DNA of 64,000 bases from Mucilaginibacter ginsenosidivorax (GCF_007971525.1 NZ_CP042437.1:6448001-6512000); one strand, 5' to 3'. Positions 1 through 9,346 are shown, counted from the stretch's first letter. The notes: generated by a model not told the origin, from the letters alone. Made by a program: numbers and translations.

Positions 1-206
1 GTACGTCCCGATTCGGTAAACACCTGGTGTGTAATTTCGTAACTTTTTGTTTTTAGCTTATCAATGTGTGTAAACTGAAATTTTTGCTCGTAGGTATCAG
101 TGGAGTTCACCGCGGTATTAAGCAGGGTTGCCATTTGAGTGGCATTGTCAACCGCCCGGTTAAATAAATCATAAAAAACCTGGTTTGAGTTGGGGAATAT
201 CGACAT
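1..206 (-). CDS. DUF47/PhoU-like family protein, 3' part outside window
   Basis: Only the first 68 codons are present; the frame runs off the left edge. The start is the ATG at 206 (complement). The peptide begins MSIFPNSNQVFYDLF and contains an alpha-helical stretch with the ITHQVFTESG motif, which resembles the conserved EADEITHEIF..L segment of DUF47 proteins (PhoU-like). These usually sit beside a low-affinity Pit phosphate transporter and are thought to modulate it. The transporter would lie outside the window, so the phosphate role is inferred from family knowledge. The family call rests on a short fragment. Confidence 0.7.
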   Translation of the reverse strand, partial: MSIFPNSNQVFYDLFNRAVDNATQMATLLNTAVNSTDTYEQKFQFTHIDKLKTKSYEITHQVFTESGR

Positions 207-495
207 CTATTGAAATTTTTTATGATACTTTTTAAGTAAAAATCAATTTAACAGTGTGTATACTAACTGTTTAGTATATGCTGGCTGTTTTTATTTTCGT
301 GGCTAAATGTAACCATTAATTTGCAGCAATAGGTCACGGAATTGTTAATCCAATGTTAATTAAATGTTATCAAATTATTGGCACTGTACCTGGCCGTTAA
401 ATAAATTTCACCGGCAAAAAAAGCTATGTAACATTTACTGTTTTTTAAAACAATAACACCATAATATATATTACATTAATATTAAGTAAACCGTT

Positions 496-699
496 ATGAA
501 ACCCGCTGATAAACATTATAAATTCATAAACAGTAAAACTGGTTATGCAATTTATTACCACTCCCTAAGCAGCGACCTCAACGCCACAGAGATCAAAAAT
601 CAACTGCAGGACATTAAAGCCCGTGTGGCCATACAAAATGGCATTTACCTGGAAACTGTATATTGGGAAGAGATAAAGGAAAATGCCGAAATACAGTAG
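496..699 (+). CDS. Small hypothetical protein (67 aa)
   Basis: This is a short, charged, soluble protein of 67 residues with no signal peptide or membrane segment and no domain I recognise. It starts MKPADKHYKFINSKTGYAIYYH and ends with an acidic tail. No Shine-Dalgarno sequence is visible, which is usual in Bacteroidota. The reading frame is flanked by AT-rich DNA upstream and by an inverted-arm repeat immediately downstream. Its composition looks protein-like, but without homologs it could be a chance frame. Confidence 0.5.
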   Translation: MKPADKHYKFINSKTGYAIYYHSLSSDLNATEIKNQLQDIKARVAIQNGIYLETVYWEEIKENAEIQ

Positions 700-700
700 T

Positions 701-832
701 AGAGTCAAGAAGCAAGAATCAAGAAAAGAATTGGCACGTAGATTATCCGATTTCAATAAAACATTGGCCCACGAACAAAATATTTAGGTTTGAGCATTTT
801 GCGCTTGTCTTGATTCTTGGCTCTTGACTCTT
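701..832. repeat. Inverted-arm word repeat (tcaag/cttga words)
   Basis: The left arm (701-728) reads agagtcaagaagcaagaatc and continues. The right arm (804-832) is nearly its reverse complement (cttgattcttggctcttgac). The arms are about 28 bases each, made of iterated CAAG words, and enclose about 75 bases. Such an element can form a long hairpin and probably ends transcription of the small gene upstream. Confidence 0.7.
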
Positions 833-909
833 ATTTTATTTGTTTTGTGCGGTTAATTGAGGTATATTTAATCACCAATTTAAATCACCTCTTTTTAAAC
901 ACTTCCCGC

Positions 910-3288
910 ATGAAAAAGATAGTACCTGCACTTTTTTGCGCCTTATGTTTTTGTGCACCCGCGTTTTCGCAGGATGCCAAAGCGCCGCTTTCGTTAGACG
1001 GAATAGTATCACGCCTGCAAACCTTATCAACCACAAAAGCCATCGAAAAAGTTTATCTGCACTTTGACAGAACAACATACAGTGCCGGCGATACCGCCTT
1101 TTTTAAGGCCTACCTTACACTTGGCGAGCAACACCAGCTATCAAAGTTGAGTGGTGTATTGCACGCCGACCTGGTGAACCCCAACGATTCGTTGGTAAAA
1201 TATATCACCCTACAGGTTAACAACGGCCTGGCCTGGGGCGATTTTCCTTTGCCAAACAGCCTGCCAAAAGGTATTTATCATATTAAGGCTTATACCAAAT
1301 GGATGCTTAATAGCGCCGACCCTAATGTTTTTGACCAGCCTATTATAATTACCAGCCCGGTATTGCCAACGCGCGTACTATCAGCTCAGCAAACTAAAAT
1401 TGCCAATAAATACGATATTCAATTTTTTCCGGAGGGCGGCACCTTTGTAAATGATATTCCGGCTAAACTGGCTTTTAAGGCTATTGATCATAATGGCATG
1501 GGGGCCAGTGTTAAGGGCGTGGTTGTAGATAACCTGAATGCCGAAATAACCAAATTTGAAACCCGACACCTGGGGATGGGTATTATTAACATAACCCCCG
1601 TTGAAGGCAGAACCTATAAAGCCAAACTTACCTATGCCGATGGAACCAACGCCACGGTTGATTTGCCAAAGGCCGACGAAAAGGGAATGGCACTGCTTGT
1701 AAATAATACCAACCCCGATAAGCTATTAATTGAAATTAATGCCAACCGGGCCTATTACCTGGCCAATAAAAACAAAGAAATTGGCATCGCTATTTATTCG
1801 GGTGGCGGGGCTGTGCGGTCGGTAAAAACAACTCTAGATGGACAGGTACTTGATCTTAACCTGGGTAAAAAAGACTTTCAGACGGGCATCGTACGGGTAA
1901 CACTGTTTTCGCAAACCGGCGAGCCGATGAACGAGCGGCTTTCATTTATTCAGAACGATGACCTCATGAATTTGCAAACGGCGGTAAATAAATCATCATA
2001 TACAACCCGGGAAAAGGTACATCTTACGCTTAATGCCAAAAAGGACGATAAACCGGTTGTTGGTTATTTTTCTGCATCGGTAATTGATGCTACGAAAATA
2101 CCTGTGGATGAAAGTGCCGAAACTACTATTTTAACCCACCTGCTGCTCACATCTGATTTGAAAGGTTTTGTTGAGCAGCCCAATTATTATTTTAACCGTG
2201 TTACTAATGATACCCGCGCCGATTTGGATGTGCTGATGCTTACCCAGGGTTATCGGCGGTTTGAGTGGAAACAATTGCTTGGCAACGATGAGACTACGGC
2301 GTTGGCGTATCCTGTTGAAAGAGGACTGGATATATCAGGCACGGTTAAGGCTAATAGCGGCACGCCGGTTGCCAATGGCAATGTAACATTGCTTGCAAAA
2401 AATGGAGGCAGTATGTTAACGCAGGTTACCGATGCCAATGGCAGGTTCAACTTCCCAAACCTGGCTTACTCAGATAACACCCCCTTTGTAATCCAGGCGA
2501 AAACCGCTGATGGAAAAAATAACATACAGATAATTATGGATCAACCTAAGGAATTGACGCTGACGCTTGATAATAACAAATTGGCGGGTGGCAACAATAT
2601 GGAAAAAAGTGATGGCAAAACCGCCCCGGCATCTGTTTACATGGCCGATGCAAGCGGTAAACTATTAAAGGAGGTAATTGTAAAAGACAAATACTTAGAG
2701 TCGCATACCAATACCATTACCGATTTTGCCGATCAATCCGGATTGGGACGTAGCCTGGAGGGGCGCCTGCCGGGAGTTTCATTAACCAACGGCGTGCCTT
2801 ATTTGCGCGAAAGGGTAGGGATTTCAGAAGCAGGCCCCATGCTGGTAATTATAGATGGCGTGCAGGGCGGATCCATTACCGATTTAAATGTATCGGATGT
2901 GGAGAGTGTTAAAATGTTAAAAAATGTTGATGCCGCCATTTACGGCTTCCAGGGATCAAATGGCGTTTTAGTAATCACAACAAAAAAGAATAAGGGCCAG
3001 GCTGTAAATAAAAAACTATCGCCCGGGCTTATTACTTATGCGCCCAAAGGTTTTTACAAAGCCCGTACGTTTTACTCGCCTGCTTATGGTGGGTCGGTTA
3101 AGCAGGCCAATAAAGCAGATGATCGTGTCACCATTTATTGGAACCCCGACGTTGTTACTGATAAAGATGGGAGCGCATCATTTGATTTTTACAATGCCGA
3201 TGGCAAAGGCAATTATCGCGTAATTATTGAAGGTATAGATGATAACGGCAATGTGGGCCGCAGCGTTTATACTTATAAAGTTGAATAA
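910..3288 (+). CDS. MG2-like / TonB-plug domain surface protein without a barrel
   Basis: This is a 792-residue exported protein. An in-frame ATG exists at 817, but the ATG at 910 gives a clean signal peptide (MKKIVPALFCALCFCAPAFSQ), so I chose 910. An N-terminal macroglobulin MG2-like segment follows (EKVYLHFDRTTYSAGD, about residues 40-140). A carboxypeptidase-regulatory-like beta domain lies at about 470-545. A TonB-receptor plug domain lies at about 582-694, with the ending GSNGVLVITTKK typical of SusC plugs. A last beta domain (TIYWNPDVVTDKDG) resembles macroglobulin-type proteins. No 22-strand barrel follows the plug, so it is not a transporter by itself. It may act at the outer membrane as a partner of TonB-dependent systems. 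The domain order is seen; the role is inferred. Confidence 0.85.
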   Translation: MKKIVPALFCALCFCAPAFSQDAKAPLSLDGIVSRLQTLSTTKAIEKVYLHFDRTTYSAGDTAFFKAYLTLGEQHQLSKLSGVLHADLVNPNDSLVKYITLQVNNGLAWGDFPLPNSLPKGIYHIKAYTKWMLNSADPNVFDQPIIITSPVLPTRVLSAQQTKIANKYDIQFFPEGGTFVNDIPAKLAFKAIDHNGMGASVKGVVVDNLNAEITKFETRHLGMGIINITPVEGRTYKAKLTYADGTNATVDLPKADEKGMALLVNNTNPDKLLIEINANRAYYLANKNKEIGIAIYSGGGAVRSVKTTLDGQVLDLNLGKKDFQTGIVRVTLFSQTGEPMNERLSFIQNDDLMNLQTAVNKSSYTTREKVHLTLNAKKDDKPVVGYFSASVIDATKIPVDESAETTILTHLLLTSDLKGFVEQPNYYFNRVTNDTRADLDVLMLTQGYRRFEWKQLLGNDETTALAYPVERGLDISGTVKANSGTPVANGNVTLLAKNGGSMLTQVTDANGRFNFPNLAYSDNTPFVIQAKTADGKNNIQIIMDQPKELTLTLDNNKLAGGNNMEKSDGKTAPASVYMADASGKLLKEVIVKDKYLESHTNTITDFADQSGLGRSLEGRLPGVSLTNGVPYLRERVGISEAGPMLVIIDGVQGGSITDLNVSDVESVKMLKNVDAAIYGFQGSNGVLVITTKKNKGQAVNKKLSPGLITYAPKGFYKARTFYSPAYGGSVKQANKADDRVTIYWNPDVVTDKDGSASFDFYNADGKGNYRVIIEGIDDNGNVGRSVYTYKVE

Positions 3289-3294
3289 ATAAAA

Positions 3295-3316
3295 ACCCTT
3301 GCCTTGCGGCAAGGGT
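3295..3316. terminator. Hairpin after the MG2/plug gene
   Basis: CCCTTGCC (3296-3303) pairs with GGCAAGGG (3308-3315) around a TTGC loop, and one more A-T pair extends it. There is an A run on the 5' side and only a weak U run on the + transcript, so termination on the + strand may be inefficient. Confidence 0.55.
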
Positions 3317-3525
3317 CAAAAAAACCACAACAATTGTTTAACCTTCTGGCTATGTAAACCTTAAGGTCAATTCCTAACTGCAATGTGATTATTCTGAATG
3401 TATAACAATGCAGATTATCAATAGTTTTTATTTGATAGCATGTTTTTATAAATGCCGAACACTTTTATTTAATTTATCAATTGCTGCCCCACAAAATTTC
3501 GCCCTATATTTATGCCAAATAAATC

Positions 3526-4053
3526 ATGAGAAATATTATGAACAAACCTTTTCAATTTAAAGCAGCATTTGTTTTTGCATTTGCCTTATTTTTAAGCAGC
3601 CTGGCCTTTGCACAGGAAAAACCAGCCAGTCCGCACGATAGTACAAGCGCTACAGTTGCAGGCTCATTAATTAAAATCAAATACGGAAGTCCGTATGTAA
3701 AAGGCCGTAAAATATTAGGCGAATTGGTGCCGTTTGATAAAGTATGGCGTGCCGGTGCCGATTCGGCAACCAGTTTTACAACCAGCAAAGCAATAAAGGT
3801 TCAAGGTAAAGCTCTTCCGGCCGGCAGGTATGCCTTTTTTGTAATTCCATCTGCAAGCGGTACATGGACTATCATTTTTGATAAAAACCCTAAACAATGG
3901 GGAGCTTACACTTATAAGCCAGAAAACGACCAGCTGCGGGTAACAGTTAAAGGCAAAACCGCGCCCAAAGCCGAAAGCCTTACCTATACCATTACACCAA
4001 AAGGTTTCAACCTGAAATGGGATACCTTTGTTGTACCGGTGGCCATTAAATAA
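3526..4053 (+). CDS. DUF2911 domain-containing secreted protein
   Basis: The protein has 175 residues with an N-terminal signal peptide ending in LSSLAFAQ. The rest matches the DUF2911 pattern: an IKIKYGSPYVKGRKI strand, the block ELVPFDKVWRAGADSATSFT, then PAGRYAFFVIPSASGTWTIIF and a closing W-containing strand (LKWDTFVVPV). The family is common in Bacteroidota and is periplasmic or envelope-associated, with no firm function. A second ATG at 3538 would give an equally good signal peptide and may be the true start. It is a single gene, with a strong palindromic terminator directly after it. Confidence 0.9.
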   Translation: MRNIMNKPFQFKAAFVFAFALFLSSLAFAQEKPASPHDSTSATVAGSLIKIKYGSPYVKGRKILGELVPFDKVWRAGADSATSFTTSKAIKVQGKALPAGRYAFFVIPSASGTWTIIFDKNPKQWGAYTYKPENDQLRVTVKGKTAPKAESLTYTITPKGFNLKWDTFVVPVAIK

Positions 4054-4069
4054 GTATTTAATTTAGCCC

Positions 4070-4110
4070 GAATACCAAAAGAGCCCCTTTAAGGGGCTCT
4101 TTTGGTATTC
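4070..4110. terminator. Perfect 41-bp palindromic terminator
   Basis: The 20 bases at 4070-4089 are exactly reverse-complementary to 4091-4110 around a single central T. The stem is GC-rich at its tip (CCCC/GGGG) and ends in A/T runs, so it can end transcription in either direction. Confidence 0.85.
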
Positions 4111-4156
4111 CACAATTAGGAAAAACTGCTTAAAAGCTATTTGAAATTAAAAAACT

Positions 4157-4228
4157 GCCGTCATCGCGAGGTACGAAGCGATCCCCGATATGCTAAGTCC
4201 CACATAGTTCGGGATTGCTTCGTGCCTC
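4157..4228. repeat. GTCATTGCGAGGTACGAAGC-type palindromic repeat, degenerate copy
   Basis: It opens CCGTCATCGCGAGGTACGAA and continues to GGGATTGCTTCGTGCCTC. It is a diverged copy of the element at 4272-4353, with the right end lost. It is a REP-like intergenic sequence. Confidence 0.8.
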
Positions 4229-4271
4229 AAAACAACATGCTTGTAAGTTGCTGACAGTCAGTGTTAAGTAT

Positions 4272-4353
4272 CCGTCATTGCGAGGTACGAAGCAATCCCC
4301 TACGTGCTAAGCCCCACATAGTTCGGGATTGCTTCGTACCTCGCAATGACGGT
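4272..4353. repeat. GTCATTGCGAGGTACGAAGC-type palindromic repeat, intact copy
   Basis: The arms CCGTCATTGCGAGGTACGAA and TTCGTACCTCGCAATGACGG are exact inverses, separated by a short non-palindromic centre, 82 bp in all. A further remnant (GCAATGACGG) occurs near 4430. The whole 578-base gap between 4053 and 4632 holds only the terminator, these repeats and A/T-rich DNA; I see no gene in it. Confidence 0.85.
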
Positions 4354-4631
4354 AGTTTATTGCATTCGTTTACCTATATCCGTCGAGCGTCATAATATTT
4401 TTTTTCAGGTTTCACCTGATAGATACTTGCAATGACGGTTGTTTAGAACACTTGTTTAACTATTATCGCTCACTTCATAGCGATTTTTTTAAGGTTTTAG
4501 CTGCTGGATACTTGCAATTATTTGTGGATATGAGCTTCCTAAGAAATATAAAAACAGCCATAATTAAATTTAGACAGCCTCTTAAAGGTAAAGCTTTGCT
4601 ATATTGGCTTGGTTAACATCTATAGTGTACA

Positions 4632-5714
4632 ATGCGTAGCTATTTCAACAAAAATCCATTCCTTAAAAGAATAACAGCCATATTGCTTTTAGCTTTGGCC
4701 ATTTTTTTGTTGATGCTGCTGGCCGGTTATCCTGCATTGGTGGAGCGTTATTATTCTCAGGGGTTTTATAAGCTCATTTGCTGGGTTTTTCATCCGGTTT
4801 TTAACTTATTTCCCTTTAGCGTAGGCGATTTGCTTTATACCGCAATTATTTTGGCAATAGTTTTAGCTATCATCAGAATGGTGAAGCTGCTGGTTAAAAA
4901 GCAGTTTAAAAAAATTGGATTGCAATTGCTGGGTTGGATAATAAGCATCCAGGTAGCGGTTGTAGCTTTTTATTTGTTTTGGGGGATGAATTATTTCAGG
5001 CCATCAGCCGCTGTACGCCTTAATTTAAGGGATACTACATTTACTACTGCCGATTTAAAAGCCGTAACCAAATTACTGATAGATAGCGCTAATGCCTGCC
5101 GCGCCAGGGTAACCGCTGCCGACCTGGCCCAAAGCAACAGCACAATTTATCAAACAGCTGTAAACGCGGTAAAAGCGCTCTCGGTCGACTCAGCCAATTT
5201 CCGTGCTTTTCAGCCTGCAATAAAGCCATCTATGATCACTTTCCTGCTGAATTATATAGGTACGTCTGGCTATTATAATCCATTTACCTCCGAAGCGCAG
5301 ATTAACTATGCCATGCCGGTATTTAACAGGCCATTTGTGGCTTGTCATGAAATGTCGCACCAGATAGGGTATGGGGCCGAGGATGAGGCTGATTTTGCCG
5401 GCTTTATCATCGCTATAAAATCAAAAGACCGCTTGCTGCGTTACTCGGGCTATCACCTGGCGGTTGACGAGTTTATGCATACCCTGCGCCGGCGCGATAC
5501 CCTGGCCCATAAGGAATTAAAAGCAATGGTATCAAAACAGGTGCACCAGGATTTTGTAACCGAACGTGCATACTGGATGGCCTATGAAAACCAGCTTAGC
5601 TGGATAAGCAGTATTTTTTACGATAATTTCCTGAAAGCAAACAACCAACCCCGCGGTTTGGCAACTTACAACCGCATGGTGTTACTGGTAATGGCCAAGT
5701 ATAATGTTCATTAG
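4632..5714 (+). CDS. DUF3810 membrane protein with HExxH motif
   Basis: This 360-residue protein starts with three predicted membrane helices (about residues 12-32, 66-83 and 98-118). A long extracytoplasmic domain follows. It carries ACHEMSHQIGYG (H239, E240, H243) and then AEDEADFAGF, the layout of a zincin-type HExxH site with a downstream acidic ligand. This matches DUF3810, a Bacteroidota family of putative membrane metallopeptidases. Activity and substrate are unknown. It stands alone between repeat-rich gaps. Confidence 0.85.
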   Translation: MRSYFNKNPFLKRITAILLLALAIFLLMLLAGYPALVERYYSQGFYKLICWVFHPVFNLFPFSVGDLLYTAIILAIVLAIIRMVKLLVKKQFKKIGLQLLGWIISIQVAVVAFYLFWGMNYFRPSAAVRLNLRDTTFTTADLKAVTKLLIDSANACRARVTAADLAQSNSTIYQTAVNAVKALSVDSANFRAFQPAIKPSMITFLLNYIGTSGYYNPFTSEAQINYAMPVFNRPFVACHEMSHQIGYGAEDEADFAGFIIAIKSKDRLLRYSGYHLAVDEFMHTLRRRDTLAHKELKAMVSKQVHQDFVTERAYWMAYENQLSWISSIFYDNFLKANNQPRGLATYNRMVLLVMAKYNVH

Positions 5715-5885
5715 TTCACTGGTTCATTAGTTCATTGGTCTTTGCAGGTGGTATTATGGCAGTTTAGTTTATTGGTTCACTTGTTCATTAGTTCATCGGT
5801 CTTTGCGGGTGGTATTATGGCAGGTTAGTTTATTAGTTCACTTGTTCATTAGTTCATTGGTCTTTGCGGGTGGTATTATAGCTTG
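5711..5885. repeat. Three tandem 61-bp repeats
   Basis: The marker tttgc(a/g)ggtggtatta occurs at 5741, 5802 and 5863, an exact 61-base period. Each unit also carries iterated GTTCATT words. The array starts at the end of the DUF3810 gene. It has no spacers of differing sequence, so it is not a CRISPR array. Confidence 0.85.
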
Positions 5886-5988
5886 TAATTATCAAGATAA
5901 ACTGCTTTCACAAGTGAACAGATAAGCGTTGGAATATGTCATGGGATTTTGAAGGAGGCTGCTTTGAAAGCTAACTATTGGTTTTATC

Positions 5989-6078
5989 CGCCATCCACCA
6001 ATGAACTAATAAACCAGTGAACCAATGAACTAAGTAAACCGCCATCCACCAATGAACTAATGAACCAGTGAACTAAAT
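5989..6078. repeat. Inverted counterpart of the GTTCATT word array
   Basis: CCATCCACCAATGAACTAAT recurs at 5991 and 6042 (51-base period). Its AATGAAC words are the reverse complement of the GTTCATT words at 5711-5885. The two arrays together form one large inverted-arm element of about 370 bases. Confidence 0.75.
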
Positions 6079-6084
6079 AAAAAA

Positions 6085-6112
6085 TGCGTTCCGTATCTCA
6101 CCCCGGAACGCA
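6085..6112. terminator. Hairpin TGCGTTCCG / CGGAACGCA
   Basis: A 9-bp perfect stem encloses a 10-base loop. It lacks a clear T run. It may help to end transcription from either side. Confidence 0.4.
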
Positions 6113-6417
6113 CTGCAATATCATTTCTCACGTGATATTGTATCAACTAAACCTCAGATCTCATGTAAGATGATAAATCCAAGCTCTTATATTTACCGAT
6201 GTAATAACCGATAAACAATTTTTTTATTATATTGTGTCAGCAGCTTTTAAAGCAGCTTTATTTTAATCTCACTGTAATAAATTACGAATAATTTAAAGCA
6301 AACGAAGATACGATATAAATATTACGTTTAAACGTTCAAATTTACCGCATATTATTAATAAGTGTCTATTTAACGTTACTTTATTTACTTAGATGTTTAG
6401 GTAAAATATTTGTTACC
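6113..6417. other. AT-rich gap, no gene seen
   Basis: These 305 bases are strongly A/T-rich and have no credible reading frame. They form the upstream region of the acylase gene. The sequence AATATTTG just before the ATG is a near match to the TAnnTTTG minus-7 box. Confidence 0.5.
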
Positions 6418-8610
6418 ATGAAATTGAATTTAATTTTTATTTTATTATTTTCTTCGCTGTTTGTATCTGCTCAAAAAATTAACCCACAAGAAATTAAACG
6501 TGCGGGAGATTTAGCTAAAAGGGTAACTATCATCCGCGATAATTACGGCGTGCCACATATTTACGGAGAAACCGATGCCAGCGTAGTTTTTGGCTTGATG
6601 TACGCGCAGTGCGAAGATAATTTTAAAGGAATTGAACGTAATTACCTTTACCAGTTTGGTAAACAAACCGAAGTGGATGGCGAAAATAGCCTGGCTACGG
6701 ATATCCAGTTACAATTAATTGCCGATAGTGCAGATGCTATAAACGATTATAAAACAAGCGCCCCTGCTTTCAGGAAACTATTGGATGCTTTTGCCGATGG
6801 TATAAATTATTACCTATACAAACATCCCGAAGTAAAACCCAAAGTATTTAAGCATTTTGAGCCCTGGTATGCGCTGATGTTTACCGACGGAAGCGTAGCC
6901 GCCACCGAAACAGGGGGCATTAAGCTGGATGAAACAAAAGAGTTTTATATAAATGGCGGCGATAAACTGGGTTATGTTCCAAATAGCCGGGCCAGAGCTT
7001 ATGAATTTGTGAATGAACGTGAAACGGGGTCGAATGGGTTTGCTATTTCTCCATCGCGGTCGGCTTCCGGTCATGCTTTATTATATATCAACCCACATGT
7101 GCCTTTTTATTTCCGCAGCGAGGTTGAGCTGGTGAGCGAAGAAGGTTTGCACGCCTACGGTGCCGTAACCTGGGGACAATTTTTTATATACCAGGGTTTT
7201 AACAAACACTGCGGGTGGATGCACACCAGTAGCTATGCCGATGTAGCCGACTTGTATGCCGAAAAAATGGCAAAAAAAGACGGTAGGTGGTTTTACGAAT
7301 ACAACGGCACCCTTAAACCCGTTACCGAACGTAAATTGGTTATCAATATAAAAAAAGGCGATAAGCTTGAACAAAAAACAATAACCGGCTACTATACCCA
7401 TCATGGCCCCGTAGTGGGGAGTCGCGATGGCAAATGGCTGGCGCTAAAGGCCAACAATCGCTCATATAATGCCCTGGTAGAATCATGGCAGATAACTAAG
7501 GCCAATAACCTGGCCGAATACAAAAAAGCCATGGACCTGGTATCTAACGCCACCAACGCTACTGTTTATGCCGATGACAAGGGCAATACCATTTTTTGGT
7601 ATGGCAATTATATCCCCAAACGCGACCCCAAATATGACTGGAGTTTACCCGTTGACGGCAGCACAACGGCTACCGAATGGCAAGGTGTACACCGTTTAAG
7701 CGAAATTGTAACCACCACAAACCCTGCTACCGGCTGGATTCAAAATTGCAATTCTACGCCTTATACTGATGCGGGTGCAAGCAGTCCGGATAAAAGTAAG
7801 TACCCGGCTTATATGGCACCCGATGGCGAAAATTACCGCGCCATTACTGCTATTAACATATTAAAGAACGCTGAGGGCCTTACACTGGATGGCCTGATAG
7901 CAAAAGGGTATGACCACTACCTGGCTGCTTTTGACGATTTACTGCCTGCGCTATTTAAAGCATATGATGAAGCTCCTGACTCAGTAAAGTATTCAATATC
8001 AGATGTTATGAAAATATTGAAGCAGTGGGACAGGCGTACGGCCGCCAATTCGGTAGCAAGCTCATTGGCTATTGAATGGGGTACGGCTATGCTTAAATTA
8101 CTCCCTCCGCCTAAAACCGACCAGGAAAGCACTTTCATTACCCGGCGTATTAAAACTCTTGCTGATAAAACCCCGGGCAACCAGCAACTTGAGCTTTTAA
8201 GCGCCGTTATGAAAAACCTGCAAAGCCGTTTTGGTACCTGGCAGGTGCAATGGGGCGATATGAACCGCTACCAGCGACCAGCCGATGGCATAACCTTTGA
8301 TGATAAGCTGCCGAGTATCCCGGTGGGCTTAACGGGCTCTGGGTTTGGGCAATTGCCGTCGTTCCAGAGCCGTACGGTAAATACTTTGAAAAGGTATGGC
8401 TACTCGGGCAATAGTTTTGTTGCCGCGGTTGAATTTGGCCCCAGGATAAAGGCTAAAAGTATCATGACCGGCGGGCAGTCATTTGATGCCACATCAAAAA
8501 ACTTTACCGACCAGGCGCAGGGTATTATTGAAGGTAAGTTTAAGGATGTTTTATTTTACCGCGAAGATGTGCTGAAACATGTAAGTAAAAGCTATCATCC
8601 GGGCAGTTAA
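6418..8610 (+). CDS. Penicillin acylase family protein (Ntn hydrolase)
   Basis: The 730-residue precursor has a signal peptide (about 1-18). An alpha-chain region begins VTIIRDNYGVPHIYGET, typical of the family. The beta chain starts at ETG-SNGFAISPSR, where Ser205 would be the new N-terminal nucleophile after self-cleavage. Downstream family landmarks include the INPHVPFYF strand and VFYADDKGNTIFWYGN-like blocks. Relatives cleave amide bonds of beta-lactams, acyl-homoserine lactones or other N-acyl amines in the periplasm. The substrate cannot be told from sequence. The small secreted protein downstream starts 41 bases after it and may be co-transcribed. Confidence 0.9.
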   Translation: MKLNLIFILLFSSLFVSAQKINPQEIKRAGDLAKRVTIIRDNYGVPHIYGETDASVVFGLMYAQCEDNFKGIERNYLYQFGKQTEVDGENSLATDIQLQLIADSADAINDYKTSAPAFRKLLDAFADGINYYLYKHPEVKPKVFKHFEPWYALMFTDGSVAATETGGIKLDETKEFYINGGDKLGYVPNSRARAYEFVNERETGSNGFAISPSRSASGHALLYINPHVPFYFRSEVELVSEEGLHAYGAVTWGQFFIYQGFNKHCGWMHTSSYADVADLYAEKMAKKDGRWFYEYNGTLKPVTERKLVINIKKGDKLEQKTITGYYTHHGPVVGSRDGKWLALKANNRSYNALVESWQITKANNLAEYKKAMDLVSNATNATVYADDKGNTIFWYGNYIPKRDPKYDWSLPVDGSTTATEWQGVHRLSEIVTTTNPATGWIQNCNSTPYTDAGASSPDKSKYPAYMAPDGENYRAITAINILKNAEGLTLDGLIAKGYDHYLAAFDDLLPALFKAYDEAPDSVKYSISDVMKILKQWDRRTAANSVASSLAIEWGTAMLKLLPPPKTDQESTFITRRIKTLADKTPGNQQLELLSAVMKNLQSRFGTWQVQWGDMNRYQRPADGITFDDKLPSIPVGLTGSGFGQLPSFQSRTVNTLKRYGYSGNSFVAAVEFGPRIKAKSIMTGGQSFDATSKNFTDQAQGIIEGKFKDVLFYREDVLKHVSKSYHPGS

Positions 8611-8651
8611 TTTAGTTGCAGAAAAAAGTATATTTGGATACAATAACAAAA

Positions 8652-9140
8652 ATGAAAAAGTTCCTGTTTGTGGCTTTATTATGTTTTTGCGGCGCCAACC
8701 TGTTTGGCCAAAGCATAACAGTTAATGACCTTACCAATTTAACCAACCTAACAAACGCCGATGCGCACAAATACCTGGTTTTGGCGAAAGGCTTTAAAAA
8801 GGCCTATACCCAGGAACTTGATGGTAATACTATTGAGCATTTGAGTAAAACGGATGCGGAAAAAAAACAAGAATCAGTAGATATTGGGGTAGCCTTGAAG
8901 TTAAGCAGCGGAGCAATATTGCGTACCGTAACCTATAAAACAGCACGCACCGAACAAATTTTCCATCTAATTTCACAGGCGAAAAGCCAGGGCCTGCCCA
9001 TGAAATTCCAGGGGGCCGATACAATAAATAACATTTACCAGTTTGATAACGACTTTTTTCACATCGTAATGTATATCAGCCGTGATAATACTTCGGGCTA
9101 TGTAGAGGTTAAGCAAAAAGAATATGTTGGCTTTGATTGA
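8652..9140 (+). CDS. Secreted hypothetical protein (162 aa)
   Basis: I chose the ATG at 8652 rather than 8616 because it yields a normal signal peptide (MKKFLFVALLCFCGANLFGQ). The mature part is about 140 residues of mixed alpha/beta character, with TNLTNLTNADAHKYLVLAKGF near its start. I do not recognise a family. It lies close behind the acylase-family gene on the same strand. Confidence 0.7.
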   Translation: MKKFLFVALLCFCGANLFGQSITVNDLTNLTNLTNADAHKYLVLAKGFKKAYTQELDGNTIEHLSKTDAEKKQESVDIGVALKLSSGAILRTVTYKTARTEQIFHLISQAKSQGLPMKFQGADTINNIYQFDNDFFHIVMYISRDNTSGYVEVKQKEYVGFD

Positions 9141-9198
9141 TAGGAGCATTTTAGTTATCTTGAGTAGCAAAGTTTTGTATATCGAATATCGGCGAGTC

Positions 9199-9346
9199 GA
9201 CTCACCCCGACGAGGCTCCGCCCGTCTGCCCCTCTCTCCGACTGCGTCGCATAGAGGGGCTGTAAAGAAATAAAAAATGGGGTTCACCCTCTTTGCGGCG
9301 TAAGCCGGAGAGAGGGTCGGCCAGCGCAGCGTAGCCGGGGTGAGTC
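9199..9346. repeat. 148-bp MITE-like element with 11-bp terminal inverted repeats
   Basis: GACTCACCCCG (9199-9209) is inverted exactly as CGGGGTGAGTC (9336-9346). Inside lie further inverse pieces (CCCTCTCTCC against GGAGAGAGGG) and GC-rich hairpins, unlike the A/T-rich surroundings. It codes for nothing. It accounts for most of the 381-base gap between 9140 and 9522. Confidence 0.75.

Noticed and set aside
817-909. Upstream extension of the MG2/plug gene
   Set aside because: The added 31 residues precede a normal signal peptide and overlap the right arm of a repeat; the ATG at 910 is preferred.
5711-5885. Possible CRISPR array
   Set aside because: The 61-base units repeat throughout, with no unique spacers between short repeats, and no cas genes are nearby.
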